Shown: one piece after another, positions 21,592 to 31,150 of the stretch
Layout: each line of letters starts with the position of its first letter
How positions within the stretch are numbered: position 1 is the first letter of the stretch
From: Candidatus Pacearchaeota archaeon
GTDB lineage: Archaea; Nanoarchaeota; Nanoarchaeia; Pacearchaeales; GW2011-AR1
DNA: 64,000 bases
Direction of reading: 5' to 3'
Assembly: GCA_023228245.1 (NCBI GenBank)
Contig: JALOBN010000005.1
Coordinates: forward strand, 32,490-96,489
The notes under the pieces: generated by a model
The model's input: only the letters and a program-made list of their open reading frames with translations
The model's database searches: none
Told to the model about the DNA's origin: nothing
Position numbers and translations under genes: made by a program

Positions 21592-22944
21592 ATGAATAAT
21601 TTTTTAGGCGAAGAAAAAAACGAAATCAAAGAAATTTTGCGAAGAATAAGAAAAAAAGATTTTTCTGGAAATTCAGGACAAGCAATAAAAAATTCAGTTT
21701 ATCAATTCTCTACAAGCTTTATTTCAAAATTAGGTTCTTTAATTTTTACAATTATTCTTGCCCGACTTTTATTGCCCGAATTATTTGGTTTGTACAGTTT
21801 AGCATTGTCAGTTATATTAATGTTTGCGGTTTTTTCTGAGTTGGGTATTAGTTCCGCTTTAATAAAATTTGTTTCTTCAGAGTTGGGTAAGGGCAATGAA
21901 AAAACAGCGTCAGCATACTTAAATTATTTTATGAAGATTAAGTTATTTTTTATTTTTATTTCAACAATTATCTTGGGGACATTCGCAAATTTTGTTGCAA
22001 ACACAATTTATCAAAAACCCATTTTCTTAGCTTTATTTGCAGGAATTTTTTACATTCTTTTTATTGAATTAACGGGTTTCTTAGAGTCCACTTTTCAAGC
22101 TTCTAACAATTTTAGGAAAATATTTTACAAGGAAATTTTATTACAAGTCTTAAGAATAACTTTCGTTTCTGTTGCTGTCATCTTGTCATTAAAATATCTT
22201 CTTAGTCAGGAAATCACCTTGATGATGATTATAGTAGGATTATCTCTTGCTTTATTTTTCAGTTTCTTTTTTCTACTTTTTAATCTAAAAAGAAAAAAAT
22301 ATTCCGATAAACTTAAACTTTCAAAAGAGCAAAAGCAACAAATTAAAAAATTCTTAATATTCACTTCGGTAATTGCTCTTTCAGGAGTCTTTTTTAGTTA
22401 CATCGATAAAATTATGTTAGGATATTTTCTTGATGCTGAATTTGTTGGATATTACAGTGCTGCGGTTAGTTTCATTGGAGCATTAAGTCCTCTAGTGGGG
22501 TTTGCTTCTATTGTTTTGTTACCTATATTTACAAAATTAAAAGGAAAGCAGTTATCTTCTGGACTTAAAAAATCCGTAAAATTAACTATCTTAATTTCTT
22601 TTATTATCTTTTTAGCAACTATTTTATTTGCTTATTTTATAATTTTAATTATTTACGGAGAAGAGTATCTTCCATCGGTAAATATTTTGCAATTACTTTC
22701 TCCATTAATTTTTACAATTCCATTAATTGCACTTTATAGTTCTTATTTTTTGTCTCAAGATAAACCCCAAATTGTCTCTAAACTGTTGATTCTTTCTACT
22801 TTAGTAAATATTATCTTAAATTATATTCTAATTTCTAATCTTCTCCTTTATGGGCAAATTTATGCAGTCTATGGTGCAGCGATAGCAACAATAATAAGTC
22901 AAGTCGTTTATCTATTTGGATTAATCCTCGGAAGAAAAAATTAA
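21592..22944 (+). CDS. Polysaccharide flippase, MOP/Wzx-type
   Basis: 450 aa with about 12-14 transmembrane helices. The N-terminal cytosolic part FSGNSGQAIKNSVYQFSTSFISKLGSLIFTIILARLLLPELFGLYSLALSV is typical of lipid-linked oligosaccharide flippases. It probably moves lipid-linked glycan across the membrane for AglB or for surface polysaccharide. It is the first gene of the 18-kb glycan cluster and its stop overlaps the convergent methyltransferase gene by 4 nt. Confidence 0.9.
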   Translation: MNNFLGEEKNEIKEILRRIRKKDFSGNSGQAIKNSVYQFSTSFISKLGSLIFTIILARLLLPELFGLYSLALSVILMFAVFSELGISSALIKFVSSELGKGNEKTASAYLNYFMKIKLFFIFISTIILGTFANFVANTIYQKPIFLALFAGIFYILFIELTGFLESTFQASNNFRKIFYKEILLQVLRITFVSVAVILSLKYLLSQEITLMMIIVGLSLALFFSFFFLLFNLKRKKYSDKLKLSKEQKQQIKKFLIFTSVIALSGVFFSYIDKIMLGYFLDAEFVGYYSAAVSFIGALSPLVGFASIVLLPIFTKLKGKQLSSGLKKSVKLTILISFIIFLATILFAYFIILIIYGEEYLPSVNILQLLSPLIFTIPLIALYSSYFLSQDKPQIVSKLLILSTLVNIILNYILISNLLLYGQIYAVYGAAIATIISQVVYLFGLILGRKN

Positions 22945-23744
22945 TTTTTTTTATTTTTTAAAATTATATACTGGTCAAATGCCCAAAAGGGTAAAAGGGC
23001 CCCAAAAACTTTGTTAAGTAATAATACTAAAATCATTAATGAAGTACTTCTTCCAATCTTTTCATGTCCATAAGTGAATGTTAATCCCCTGTGTTCAATC
23101 AATTTAAATTCATAAGTCATCTTTTTTAATTCAGAAAATGTGGGTTCTCCCACATGTCCTTCAAGACCATTAAATTCTCCTAATGTAGAGATATATTTTC
23201 TAAGAGGAGATATTCTCTGTCCAATGTGTATAATTTTTTTTATAAGACACGCCTTATTTGGACAAGTAATAATTAAAATTCCTTTTGGAGAAAGCAAAGT
23301 AGATAATTCTCGTAAAACAATTTCTTGATCTTCAGGATATAAATGTTCAATTACTTCAGAAAATATTATTAAATCGAATTTTTTGTTTAATTCTTTGCCC
23401 CATCCTGGCTTGGTTATATCTTGAATTTTGAACTGAAATCGGAGAGGGAATTTTGAAGAGTATTTTTTACTAAAATTTATTCCCTCTTTATGGATATCCA
23501 ACCCCCAATAATTATGCTCTTGCTTTTCATAATGATACAGTTCAAATAAAGTCTTTCCAAAAGAACTACCTACATCCAGTATGTTCAATTTTCCAATCTC
23601 CCCCTCTAGCTTCTTAAGGTGAGATAAGAATAGCATTTTTCTTTCATTCCAAAACAGAGAGATACTGGGTTCTTCATATCGTACTAGATGAGAAAAATCT
23701 AATGAACCTTTCCCATAAAAAGAGTTATAGTCTATTTTTTTCAT
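22941..23744 (-). CDS. Class I SAM-dependent methyltransferase
   Basis: 267 aa. Motif I LNILDVGSSFGKTLFEL (about 53-69), motif II region YWGLDIHKEGINF, motif IV FDLIIFSEVIEHLYPEDQEIVLRELSTLLSPKGILIITCPN. A C-terminal hydrophobic segment (STSLMILVLLLNKVFGALLPFWAFDQYIIL) may associate with the membrane. The substrate is probably a sugar or polyprenyl-linked intermediate given the cluster, but this is inference from context. Confidence 0.85.
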   Translation of the reverse strand: MKKIDYNSFYGKGSLDFSHLVRYEEPSISLFWNERKMLFLSHLKKLEGEIGKLNILDVGSSFGKTLFELYHYEKQEHNYWGLDIHKEGINFSKKYSSKFPLRFQFKIQDITKPGWGKELNKKFDLIIFSEVIEHLYPEDQEIVLRELSTLLSPKGILIITCPNKACLIKKIIHIGQRISPLRKYISTLGEFNGLEGHVGEPTFSELKKMTYEFKLIEHRGLTFTYGHEKIGRSTSLMILVLLLNKVFGALLPFWAFDQYIILKNKKN

Positions 23745-23832
23745 TTTTTATAAAGAATTGTTTATTTAATTTATGTGTTTATCTATTTAAAAAGATGCCC
23801 TATTTAAAAATAATCTTATTCTAATTTGTAAA

Positions 23833-24678
23833 TTAGTTAATCTCTCTTATTTTTTTTAAAACCTGATTAAACTTTTCTCCATTGGTGTAAGGAAGAATCC
23901 TTGCAAAATTTAATTTTAATAAGAAACTGTGAAACTTCCAATAATCATCGTTAATAAGTTTTTGTTTTAAATATTCTGAGATAAAATACATTTTAACTTC
24001 CATAAGTTTTTGATCTATCTCTGGGTTTCGTAACAGATACCATCTTCCCTCTAAATCTTGATACATTTTTACGATGTCTAACCAATAATGTTCAACAAAA
24101 CTATCTAAAAAATCAATTAGATAATATTTTTTATTCTTTTCATTATATAAAATATTTTCAAAAGTTAAGTCTCCGTGGCAGGATGTTTCAAAAAGCTCGG
24201 GGAAAAAATTTGAATTTAAATTATAATTGTCAAACAAATTTTCAAGTACTTTTCCAATCTTCTTATTTATCTCTTCTATTTTTGATTTGGCTTTTGATCT
24301 TAAGTCGATTTTATTCGCGGACCTTTTGGATTTCATCAAATTAATTATCTCTAATAATATCTCTGAAATTTTTTTAAGCTTGTCTGGCGGAGAATTCAGA
24401 ACATGTTCTATTAGAGTTATAGACGGGATGTATTCCATATCAAAGAAAAATAAACTTGTATTAGTATATCCAGAATCATAAATTTCGGGGGTAGAAATTC
24501 TTTCATTTTTCAAATTATCGAAGAAAAATTTTTGTTTTTCCATTTGCATTTTTAATCGATTATTATATTCTAAAGAACTTGAAATTTTTCTTACAAATAG
24601 TTTTCCTTCTTTAGAATATAAGTTAATTTTACATCCTGAAAAACCACTTAATTCTTTTATAAAAATTATAGGTCCCAT
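23833..24678 (-). CDS. APH/choline-kinase-like phosphotransferase
   Basis: 281 aa. The kinase catalytic loop SCHGDLTFENILYN (about 165-178) and the metal-binding LIDFLDSF (DFG-equivalent) match the aminoglycoside/choline kinase fold. The N-lobe is FSGCKINLYSKEGKLFVRKIS. It follows the nucleotidyltransferase-HAD gene by 1 nt, so the pair probably phosphorylates and then nucleotide-activates a small alcohol or sugar for glycan decoration. It is unlikely to be an antibiotic-resistance enzyme. Confidence 0.82.
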   Translation of the reverse strand: MGPIIFIKELSGFSGCKINLYSKEGKLFVRKISSSLEYNNRLKMQMEKQKFFFDNLKNERISTPEIYDSGYTNTSLFFFDMEYIPSITLIEHVLNSPPDKLKKISEILLEIINLMKSKRSANKIDLRSKAKSKIEEINKKIGKVLENLFDNYNLNSNFFPELFETSCHGDLTFENILYNEKNKKYYLIDFLDSFVEHYWLDIVKMYQDLEGRWYLLRNPEIDQKLMEVKMYFISEYLKQKLINDDYWKFHSFLLKLNFARILPYTNGEKFNQVLKKIREIN

Positions 24679-24679
24679 T

Positions 24680-25723
24680 TTATTTTAGATACTTTTCTAA
24701 ATCTTCAGAATCCCGAGGGAGATTTATAGCTTCGCAAGTCGGAAATGGGTTTGTATCTGAAAAATCATTAACGATAATTCTTTTTGAATGTTTGCATCCC
24801 ATCAACATTCCGTCATACCTTATGCCCAACAGTTCAAATTTTTTTCCTAGCATTTTCCTGTATTTTTCTGGCCGAGAAGTAACAAAAAATATTTGTATAA
24901 ATGGATTATCTGATATCACTTTAAGAAAGTTTACATTTTTTTCCAAAAAAGGAGCTTCTTCCCAACGAGGATTAAAATATTGTGCGGAATTTTTAAAAAA
25001 TATTCCATCTATATCAAAGAAATAAGTTTTGAATTTATTCTTATATTTCTGCCAATCTTCTAATGTTCCCCAGTCGAGATATCCTGAAACCTTTTCTCCA
25101 AGAAATATTTCATTTTTGGAAACTATTAAGTCTTCAATTATATGGGAGAGAAATAATTCTCCATTTTTTTTATCCTTTAATTTCAAGTAAGAACTTATAA
25201 ACTGTTGCGGATCTTTGAAGAAATATCCTCCCACATTAAACGATTGTGAAACTATTCTCTTTTCAATCATTTCCACAATTATCCCCTGGCTATTCATAAT
25301 GATATAACTTTTATTTGCTGCATTTATCTCTTTATATTCATCTAAATTAGAATAACAAATATAATTATTTGTATCATTCAATTCTACTTCAAAATAATTA
25401 TCACTATCTTTAATAAAAAACGGTTCGGAAATGTTTGCCTTTATTATTGTCTCATAAATTGTTTCTGACTGGCTAGCAGTCGGACTTTCGAGAACAATAA
25501 CTGTTATGTCTTCTCCGATGTTTTCTTTTAATCCTTTAACGATATCATACTTCTCTTCATGCTCCTTTAATATCGTGATTATCAAATCTTTTGTTTTTAC
25601 CCCCTTTAAACCTTCAAATGCTTTCTTAACAATCAAATTTCCGTCTGGGTGAGTCAACATCCATTTAGGTCTCATATTTGGGAATCTAGAAGATTTGCCC
25701 GCACATGGAATTATCACTTTCAT
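24680..25723 (-). CDS. Nucleotidyltransferase-HAD phosphatase fusion
   Basis: 347 aa, two domains. Residues 1-230 are a sugar/choline-phosphate nucleotidyltransferase: KVIIPCAGKSSRFP...RPKWMLT, FIKDSDNYFEV (metal DSD), and DWGTLEDW near its end. Residues 233-347 are a small HAD domain: YFFDIDGIFF (DxDG), FFVTSRP (motif II), HSKRIIVNDF (late motif). Together with the adjacent kinase gene it forms a compact activation module (kinase, nucleotidyltransferase, phosphatase). The substrate cannot be read from sequence. Confidence 0.85.
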   Translation of the reverse strand: MKVIIPCAGKSSRFPNMRPKWMLTHPDGNLIVKKAFEGLKGVKTKDLIITILKEHEEKYDIVKGLKENIGEDITVIVLESPTASQSETIYETIIKANISEPFFIKDSDNYFEVELNDTNNYICYSNLDEYKEINAANKSYIIMNSQGIIVEMIEKRIVSQSFNVGGYFFKDPQQFISSYLKLKDKKNGELFLSHIIEDLIVSKNEIFLGEKVSGYLDWGTLEDWQKYKNKFKTYFFDIDGIFFKNSAQYFNPRWEEAPFLEKNVNFLKVISDNPFIQIFFVTSRPEKYRKMLGKKFELLGIRYDGMLMGCKHSKRIIVNDFSDTNPFPTCEAINLPRDSEDLEKYLK

Positions 25724-25771
25724 AAAAAAAAAGAGATTAGGACATATTTAAGGTTTATCATACTAATCTTT

Positions 25772-26800
25772 TTAAAATGGGCAGGTAAGGCAACATTTAT
25801 TTTTTGGATCCCCTCTAATAATCTGCTTTCTAAATCTATTCATTTTTGGAGAATTCCAAATTTTTTTAAAATCTTCTTCAAACAAATTTCCAAAATTTAT
25901 GGAATCTGGATTTTTTCTCAAACAACAAGGAGTTACATATCCATCAAAAGTGATAAAGCATTTAGTAAAACACCAGTCGCAAGTTTCTGTTCCTTTTTCC
26001 TTAAAAGAATAAAAAACTGAAAAATTACCCTCTTTTTTAAAAACATTTTTTCTAAGAAAAGAAAGAAGAAAAGAGACTAATTTTTTAATCAGGGGACTTC
26101 TTTTAATAAATATTTCAATCCTCTTATGTATTCTTTTAGACGTTAAGTATTTTTCCATATCCCTTTGGATTTCTTTAAACTTCAAAGCAAAATTTCTATC
26201 TTCGAGATAATTTTCTTCTCCAGGGATAGACCAATTTTCTACAGGGCTTAGACTTACTCTTTGAACCCCTAATTTTTTCCCAATTGAAATTATCTCCGGT
26301 ATTTCCATATAATTTAAATGTGAAACTGTCATATTTAACCCTATAATTGTTTTGGATTTCATCTCTTTTCTTTTTTTAATTAATTCTAAAATATTTACTA
26401 ATACTTTCTCATAATTGGCCCCTTTTCTTATAGATTCAAAGGGCTTTTTATTCGCAGCATCAAAAGAAATGTAATACGAGTCAAAATATTTTAAAATTAG
26501 TTCGGTATATTTTTTATTCATAATCGTACCATTGGATATCACTCTAAATCTAATTCCATGTGATGACCCCCAATAGATCATCTTTTCAATTTCTTCACAG
26601 AATAGCGCTTCTCCAAAACCAGTTAAATCTACATATTTTAAAGTAGGGATAGATTTAACAATTTTTTTAAAATTCTCAAGAGATAAATCTTTGTTTAATC
26701 TTTCTGGTTTTAATAATGCCCTAGAACAAGTAACACAATTAAGATTGCACCTAGTGGTGGGTTCTAACTGGATTAATTCTGGAAGCCTCACATTTACCAC
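25772..26800 (-). CDS. Radical SAM/SPASM enzyme
   Basis: 342 aa. The radical SAM motif CNLNCVTC at residues 18-25 (CxxxCxxC) binds the SAM-cleaving cluster. GFGEALF and the beta-barrel strands follow. The C-terminal SPASM region has CDWCFTKCFITFDGYVTPCC and CCLTCPF, for auxiliary Fe-S clusters. It lies inside the glycan cluster, overlapping the upstream glycosyltransferase by 7 nt, so a sugar or glycan modification role is possible. Peptide modification is the other common SPASM role, but no precursor peptide gene is seen nearby. Confidence 0.88.
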   Translation of the reverse strand: MVNVRLPELIQLEPTTRCNLNCVTCSRALLKPERLNKDLSLENFKKIVKSIPTLKYVDLTGFGEALFCEEIEKMIYWGSSHGIRFRVISNGTIMNKKYTELILKYFDSYYISFDAANKKPFESIRKGANYEKVLVNILELIKKRKEMKSKTIIGLNMTVSHLNYMEIPEIISIGKKLGVQRVSLSPVENWSIPGEENYLEDRNFALKFKEIQRDMEKYLTSKRIHKRIEIFIKRSPLIKKLVSFLLSFLRKNVFKKEGNFSVFYSFKEKGTETCDWCFTKCFITFDGYVTPCCLRKNPDSINFGNLFEEDFKKIWNSPKMNRFRKQIIRGDPKNKCCLTCPF

Positions 26801-27969
26801 CCATAAGAATTACAATTTAATTTGGTTACAAATCCGACTTCAAAATATTTTCTAAACAACCTATCTATCTTCCTTAATATATATTTTTTTAAGCTGTCTG
26901 ATTGTATTTTTCCTAATTTTCTATAATTAAATTTATATTTCCAATGCCATTCTCCATATTTTTCTGGAAATGTATGAACTATGGAAAAAATATTACATCT
27001 TGGGACTATCCCTTTATCTCTGAACTCTAAAGATAAAAAATCATCTTCTTTCATCCCCCATACTCTTGTTTCATCCCAAGGACATTTTTTCCATACAGAC
27101 TTTTTTAGGATATAAAAGCTGCCATTGATTATCCCATTTTCATCCCAATCCGAATATTCTAATAAACCTAGATCATTAATCCAACGATCTGAAAGATCTC
27201 TTCCATAGGTTAACCAATCTCCGGCCCTCCTATTCAACGGATCCAAAATTTTGCAAGTCAATACTTCAAAATAATTACCGTATCTTTTCATACCTTCGTA
27301 CCAGTTTTCATTAAAATTAAATCTATTATGCGTAATCACCAGATTTTCATATTTGGCAGATTTGCAAATTAAATTTTTCTTCTTAGTTATCCAGGCTATT
27401 TTTTCATTAAATGGAATATTTTTTACAAATGCTCTTTTTTTGCTAGATTGGTACGGTCCACAAATAATAATCTCAAAAAAAGGAATCTTTAGATCAATAA
27501 TTGATTGAATCTGGTCTTCAAGAATATCTTGCTTACTTCCGTCGGTAATTATTCCAAAGGTCCATTTATCTATAAAATCCTCTTTCTCCAAGGAGGGTTT
27601 TAATTTTTTTAGAATAACTATTCCCCCCAAGTCATCTTGTTCCTTCAAAATAAAATTAATTTTCGAGCCAAATAATAAATTTATTTCTTGGAGCAAATCA
27701 TCAAACGAAAGGATTTTGTTATTAGTAATTTTAATTATTATATTTCCCTTTAACTTAATGAAGTTGAACCATTCTTTTAATAGGATTTTATGAAATTTTG
27801 TTTCATTGATTGTGTTATTAGAGTAAATAAAATCTTGTGATTCATAATCTATCTCTTCTTTAAGTGTATAAAGATTATTGGGCTCTAAATAATATCTTTT
27901 TTGGATTGATGGTTCATCCTTCTTTGAAACATTCAATCCGGTCCCACAAAAGAATTTCTGTAAATCCAT
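26794..27969 (-). CDS. Glycosyltransferase (GT-A type) with degenerate N-terminal methyltransferase-like region
   Basis: 391 aa. Residues 1-110 resemble the end of a class I methyltransferase (KRYYLEPNNLYTLKEEIDYE...LLKEWFNFIKLKGNIIIKI) without a SAM-binding motif I. Residues 130-360 are GT-A-like: FGIITDGSKQDILEDQIQSIIDLKIPFFEIIICG, and a galactosyltransferase-type KKSVWKKCPWDETRVWGMKEDDFLSLEFRDKGI with the acidic EDD. It probably transfers a sugar in surface-glycan assembly. Donor and acceptor are unknown. Confidence 0.7.
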   Translation of the reverse strand: MDLQKFFCGTGLNVSKKDEPSIQKRYYLEPNNLYTLKEEIDYESQDFIYSNNTINETKFHKILLKEWFNFIKLKGNIIIKITNNKILSFDDLLQEINLLFGSKINFILKEQDDLGGIVILKKLKPSLEKEDFIDKWTFGIITDGSKQDILEDQIQSIIDLKIPFFEIIICGPYQSSKKRAFVKNIPFNEKIAWITKKKNLICKSAKYENLVITHNRFNFNENWYEGMKRYGNYFEVLTCKILDPLNRRAGDWLTYGRDLSDRWINDLGLLEYSDWDENGIINGSFYILKKSVWKKCPWDETRVWGMKEDDFLSLEFRDKGIVPRCNIFSIVHTFPEKYGEWHWKYKFNYRKLGKIQSDSLKKYILRKIDRLFRKYFEVGFVTKLNCNSYGW

Positions 27970-28035
27970 AAAATTGGATTTTTTTTAACTTAAAAAAGAT
28001 TTGGGTGTTTTAAAAAAAAAACAAAATTTTCATTT

Positions 28036-29130
28036 TTAATTAAATTTATTCAAGGTTGAATTAATATCTTGTTTTGCTTTCAGGAATTCATCTTTTATTT
28101 TTAATTCTTCTAACTCTTTCAAGTCATTTTCTACCATCATTTTAACGAGTTCTTTAAATGAAGTTTTTGGTATCCAATCAAGTTCTTTTTTTGCTTTAGA
28201 ATAATCTCCTAATAAATAATCCACTTCTGCAGGTCTAAAAAATTTTGGATCTACTTTAACAACTATTTTTCCATTATATCTTCCAACTTCATTCATCCCT
28301 TTTTCTTCCCATTGAATTGGATACATTCCCGCAACATTAAATGCTTCTTCAACAAATTCCCTAACTGTATGACTTTCATTTGATGAAATTATATAATCTC
28401 CTGGTTTTTCTTTTTGCAACATTAACCACATAGCTTCAACATAATCTCCTGCAAAACCCCAGTCCCGTTTAGAATCTAAATTTCCAAGTGATAAAACTTC
28501 TTGATATCCTAATTTTATTTTTGCAACAGAATGAGAAATTTTTCTAGTTACAAATTGTTTCCCTCTCTTTGGAGATTCATGATTAAACAGAATGCCATTG
28601 CATGCAAATATATTATAACTTTCTCTATAATTCACTGTCATCCAATATCCAAAAAGTTTTGAGATTCCATATGGGCTTCTAGGATAAAAAGGGGTTTTTT
28701 CTGTTTGTGGCACTTCTTGAATTTTTCCAAACATTTCTGAAGAAGATGCTTGATAAAATTTTATCTTGGGATTAATTAATTTTATTGCTTCAAGAATCCT
28801 TAAAACCCCTAATGCGGTGATGTCACAAGTTGATTCTGGTTGGCTCCAAGAAGCAGTTACAAAAGATTGTGAAGCAAGATTATAAACTTCATCTGGATTA
28901 ACATCTTTTAAAATTTGAATCATGGAGCCCAAGTCAGTCATATCTCCGTCAACTAAATTTAACTGGGATTTAATCTCATCTACTCTTTCAAAAGGATCTG
29001 TGCTATTACGTCGATACATACCGAAAACTTCATAACCTTTTTTTAAAAGAAATTCTGCTAAATAACTCCCATCTTGTCCGGTTATCCCCGTAATTAATGC
29101 CTTTTTTTTAATCTCCTTGGGCTGTTCCAT
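28036..29130 (-). CDS. gmd: GDP-mannose 4,6-dehydratase
   Basis: 364 aa. It converts GDP-mannose to GDP-4-keto-6-deoxymannose. NAD(P)-binding [19 protein letters not shown] at the start; [10 protein letters not shown] (catalytic Ser/Thr-Glu region), [15 protein letters not shown] (YxxxK) and [21 protein letters not shown] are diagnostic of GMD. It supplies the deoxysugar pathway for the adjacent RmlD-like reductase and C-methyltransferase, probably yielding GDP-rhamnose- or branched-deoxysugar-type donors. Confidence 0.96.
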   Translation of the reverse strand: MEQPKEIKKKALITGITGQDGSYLAEFLLKKGYEVFGMYRRNSTDPFERVDEIKSQLNLVDGDMTDLGSMIQILKDVNPDEVYNLASQSFVTASWSQPESTCDITALGVLRILEAIKLINPKIKFYQASSSEMFGKIQEVPQTEKTPFYPRSPYGISKLFGYWMTVNYRESYNIFACNGILFNHESPKRGKQFVTRKISHSVAKIKLGYQEVLSLGNLDSKRDWGFAGDYVEAMWLMLQKEKPGDYIISSNESHTVREFVEEAFNVAGMYPIQWEEKGMNEVGRYNGKIVVKVDPKFFRPAEVDYLLGDYSKAKKELDWIPKTSFKELVKMMVENDLKELEELKIKDEFLKAKQDINSTLNKFN

Positions 29131-29213
29131 GCAAACTCTATAAAATAATCATTTAAATAAATATTGTATCTTTAATATATTAAATTTATAAATTGAATTT
29201 TTTTTGTTAAGAT

Positions 29214-30308
29214 ATGAGAATTGCAATGGTTTTTCCTGATACTAAATCTGAAAAAGGAATTTCTTCTTACTCTTTAAATTTAATAGAGAATGTCAACAAA
29301 CAAGGATTATATATTGAAAAGGTTACATTTATGCAGGGAAAACCATTAACTTTTTTTAAAAAATTATCTTATTTATCCCATTATGACATAATCCATATAC
29401 AACATGAATATAACCTCCTTGGTTGGTATGGCATACCTTATTTTTTATTTTTGCCCTTCTTAGGAAAATTTAAGAAAAAAAAGTTGATTATCACGATGCA
29501 TACTGTTCTGTCTCAAAAAGAGCAATTTCAAGGAGGCAAATTAAAAACTTTGTTAAGAAAAATTCTTTATAAAACACAAAACAAATGTATTAATTTTTCC
29601 GCCACAAAAATAATTGTTCATTCAGAGGCATTTAAAAAAATACTTGTTGATGAATATAAAATATCTGATAAAAAAGTTATCGTTTTGCCTCATGCAATTC
29701 TTGAAGATATAAATATTACAGATAAAAATAAAGCAAAGAAAGAATTGAACTTATCTGGAAATGTTTACCTGCTTATTGGAACAATGATGTCAGACCACGG
29801 ACACGATATCGTTCTGAGACAAGCAGATAAAATAGGAAAAACTATTCTAGTCGCAACAAATCCTGTTGTAGTTAATTATAGAAACGAATCAAAAATAAAA
29901 AATTTTCTTAAACTGAATCAGGATATCATTCAAGAAAATAATTTTGAAAAATTTGTAAGATTGGATTTGGGTGCCATTGATAATAAAAGATGGTGGAAAT
30001 ATTTTTCTGCAGCAGATCTGGTTCTCTTACCTTACCGAGGAGGGATTGGAAGCGGAATTTTTGCAGATGCAATGGCCGCAAAAAAACCAGTTATCACAAG
30101 CAATATCCCTTATTTTAAAGAATTTGCAAAAAAATATAATTGTGTAAAAATTGCCGAAAATGAAAAAGATTTTCCAAAAATTATTCATAATGCGATGGGG
30201 TTAAAAGAATATAAAAAAATGATTCAAGGATGTGAAAAATTTTTAAATGAAAATGGTTTGACCCCTATTTCTAAAAAATATAAAAAAGTTTACGAATCTT
30301 TGAAATGA
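29214..30308 (+). CDS. Glycosyltransferase family 4 (GT-B)
   Basis: 364 aa. N-terminal Rossmann half RIAMVFPDTKSEKGISSYSLNLIENV. The C-terminal half has KKVIVLPHAI, YLLIGTMMSDHG and the donor-site stretch ADLVLLPYRGGIGSGIFADAMAAKKPVITSNI, the GT4 E/D-x7-E region in divergent form. It is cotranscribed with the downstream reductase (4-nt overlap). Probably adds a deoxysugar in the glycan made by this cluster. Confidence 0.88.
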   Translation: MRIAMVFPDTKSEKGISSYSLNLIENVNKQGLYIEKVTFMQGKPLTFFKKLSYLSHYDIIHIQHEYNLLGWYGIPYFLFLPFLGKFKKKKLIITMHTVLSQKEQFQGGKLKTLLRKILYKTQNKCINFSATKIIVHSEAFKKILVDEYKISDKKVIVLPHAILEDINITDKNKAKKELNLSGNVYLLIGTMMSDHGHDIVLRQADKIGKTILVATNPVVVNYRNESKIKNFLKLNQDIIQENNFEKFVRLDLGAIDNKRWWKYFSAADLVLLPYRGGIGSGIFADAMAAKKPVITSNIPYFKEFAKKYNCVKIAENEKDFPKIIHNAMGLKEYKKMIQGCEKFLNENGLTPISKKYKKVYESLK

Positions 30309-31150
30309 AAATAATTGTAATGGGGGGAAACGGATTTTTGGGCAAAGAGTTAGTAAGATATTTTTCCGCAGGGAATGAGGTAATCTCTGCAAGTTTGCAT
30401 TCTTCAGATGGAACAATTTCTTTAGATGCAACAAATAAAGATAAAGTAAATGATTTTATATCAAAATATAAACCAGACATAGTTATTGATACAATCGCAT
30501 TATCCAATTCTGTTGCATGCGAAAAAAATCCAGAAATGTGTAAAGAAATTAATTATTCTACTGCGAAGAATATTGCCGAAGTTTGTAATGAAAACAATAT
30601 TCAGATGATTTTTATTTCTTCATCTTATGTCTTTGACGGAGATAGGGGTAATTATTCTGAAAAAGATATTCCTAATCAAAGAAATGCGTACGCCAAAACA
30701 AAAGTTATGGCTGAAAAAGAAATTTCAAAACTTTCTAACTATTTAATCTTGCGAGTTGAAATGATGTATGGATTAGACAATGGAAAAATAAAATTTGGGA
30801 CGAGAACTCTTGATGCAGACCTCGTTGAAATAGGTTATCCTTCTCAAATAAGAAATCCTCTTTTTATTGAAGATGTCCCAAAAATAATTTCTGCATTAAT
30901 AAAAAAAGGACAAAAAGGTATTTTTCACGTTGCTGGGTCAGATAAAATTTCACTATTAGAATTTATAAAAGAACTTTCGAAATTAGTTTCTCCGTCTCCA
31001 CAAATAAAAATTGTAGACAGCTCTAAATGGTTTGTTGAATCTCCAAAAAATCCAACATTAAATATTTCTAAAATTAATTCTTTAGGGATAAAAACTACGT
31101 CAATAAATAACGCTCTTGATTTGTTGAAAAAAGAATTAAATTCTTTATAA
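30305..31150 (+). CDS. RmlD-like NDP-4-keto-6-deoxysugar reductase
   Basis: 281 aa. Extended SDR of the RmlD/RMD group: KIIVMGGNGFLGKELVRYF (nucleotide binding), FISSSYVFDG, NAYAKTKVMAEKEI (YxxxK catalytic), and a short substrate domain. With gmd nearby, it most likely reduces GDP-4-keto-6-deoxymannose, for example to GDP-rhamnose. A dTDP sugar is possible but no rmlA-C are present here. It ends immediately against the convergent C-methyltransferase gene. Confidence 0.87.
   Translation: MKIIVMGGNGFLGKELVRYFSAGNEVISASLHSSDGTISLDATNKDKVNDFISKYKPDIVIDTIALSNSVACEKNPEMCKEINYSTAKNIAEVCNENNIQMIFISSSYVFDGDRGNYSEKDIPNQRNAYAKTKVMAEKEISKLSNYLILRVEMMYGLDNGKIKFGTRTLDADLVEIGYPSQIRNPLFIEDVPKIISALIKKGQKGIFHVAGSDKISLLEFIKELSKLVSPSPQIKIVDSSKWFVESPKNPTLNISKINSLGIKTTSINNALDLLKKELNSL

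Noticed and set aside
23833..24678. Aminoglycoside resistance gene
   Set aside because: The kinase motifs are shared by choline and sugar kinases, and the context is glycan synthesis in an archaeon. No support for resistance.
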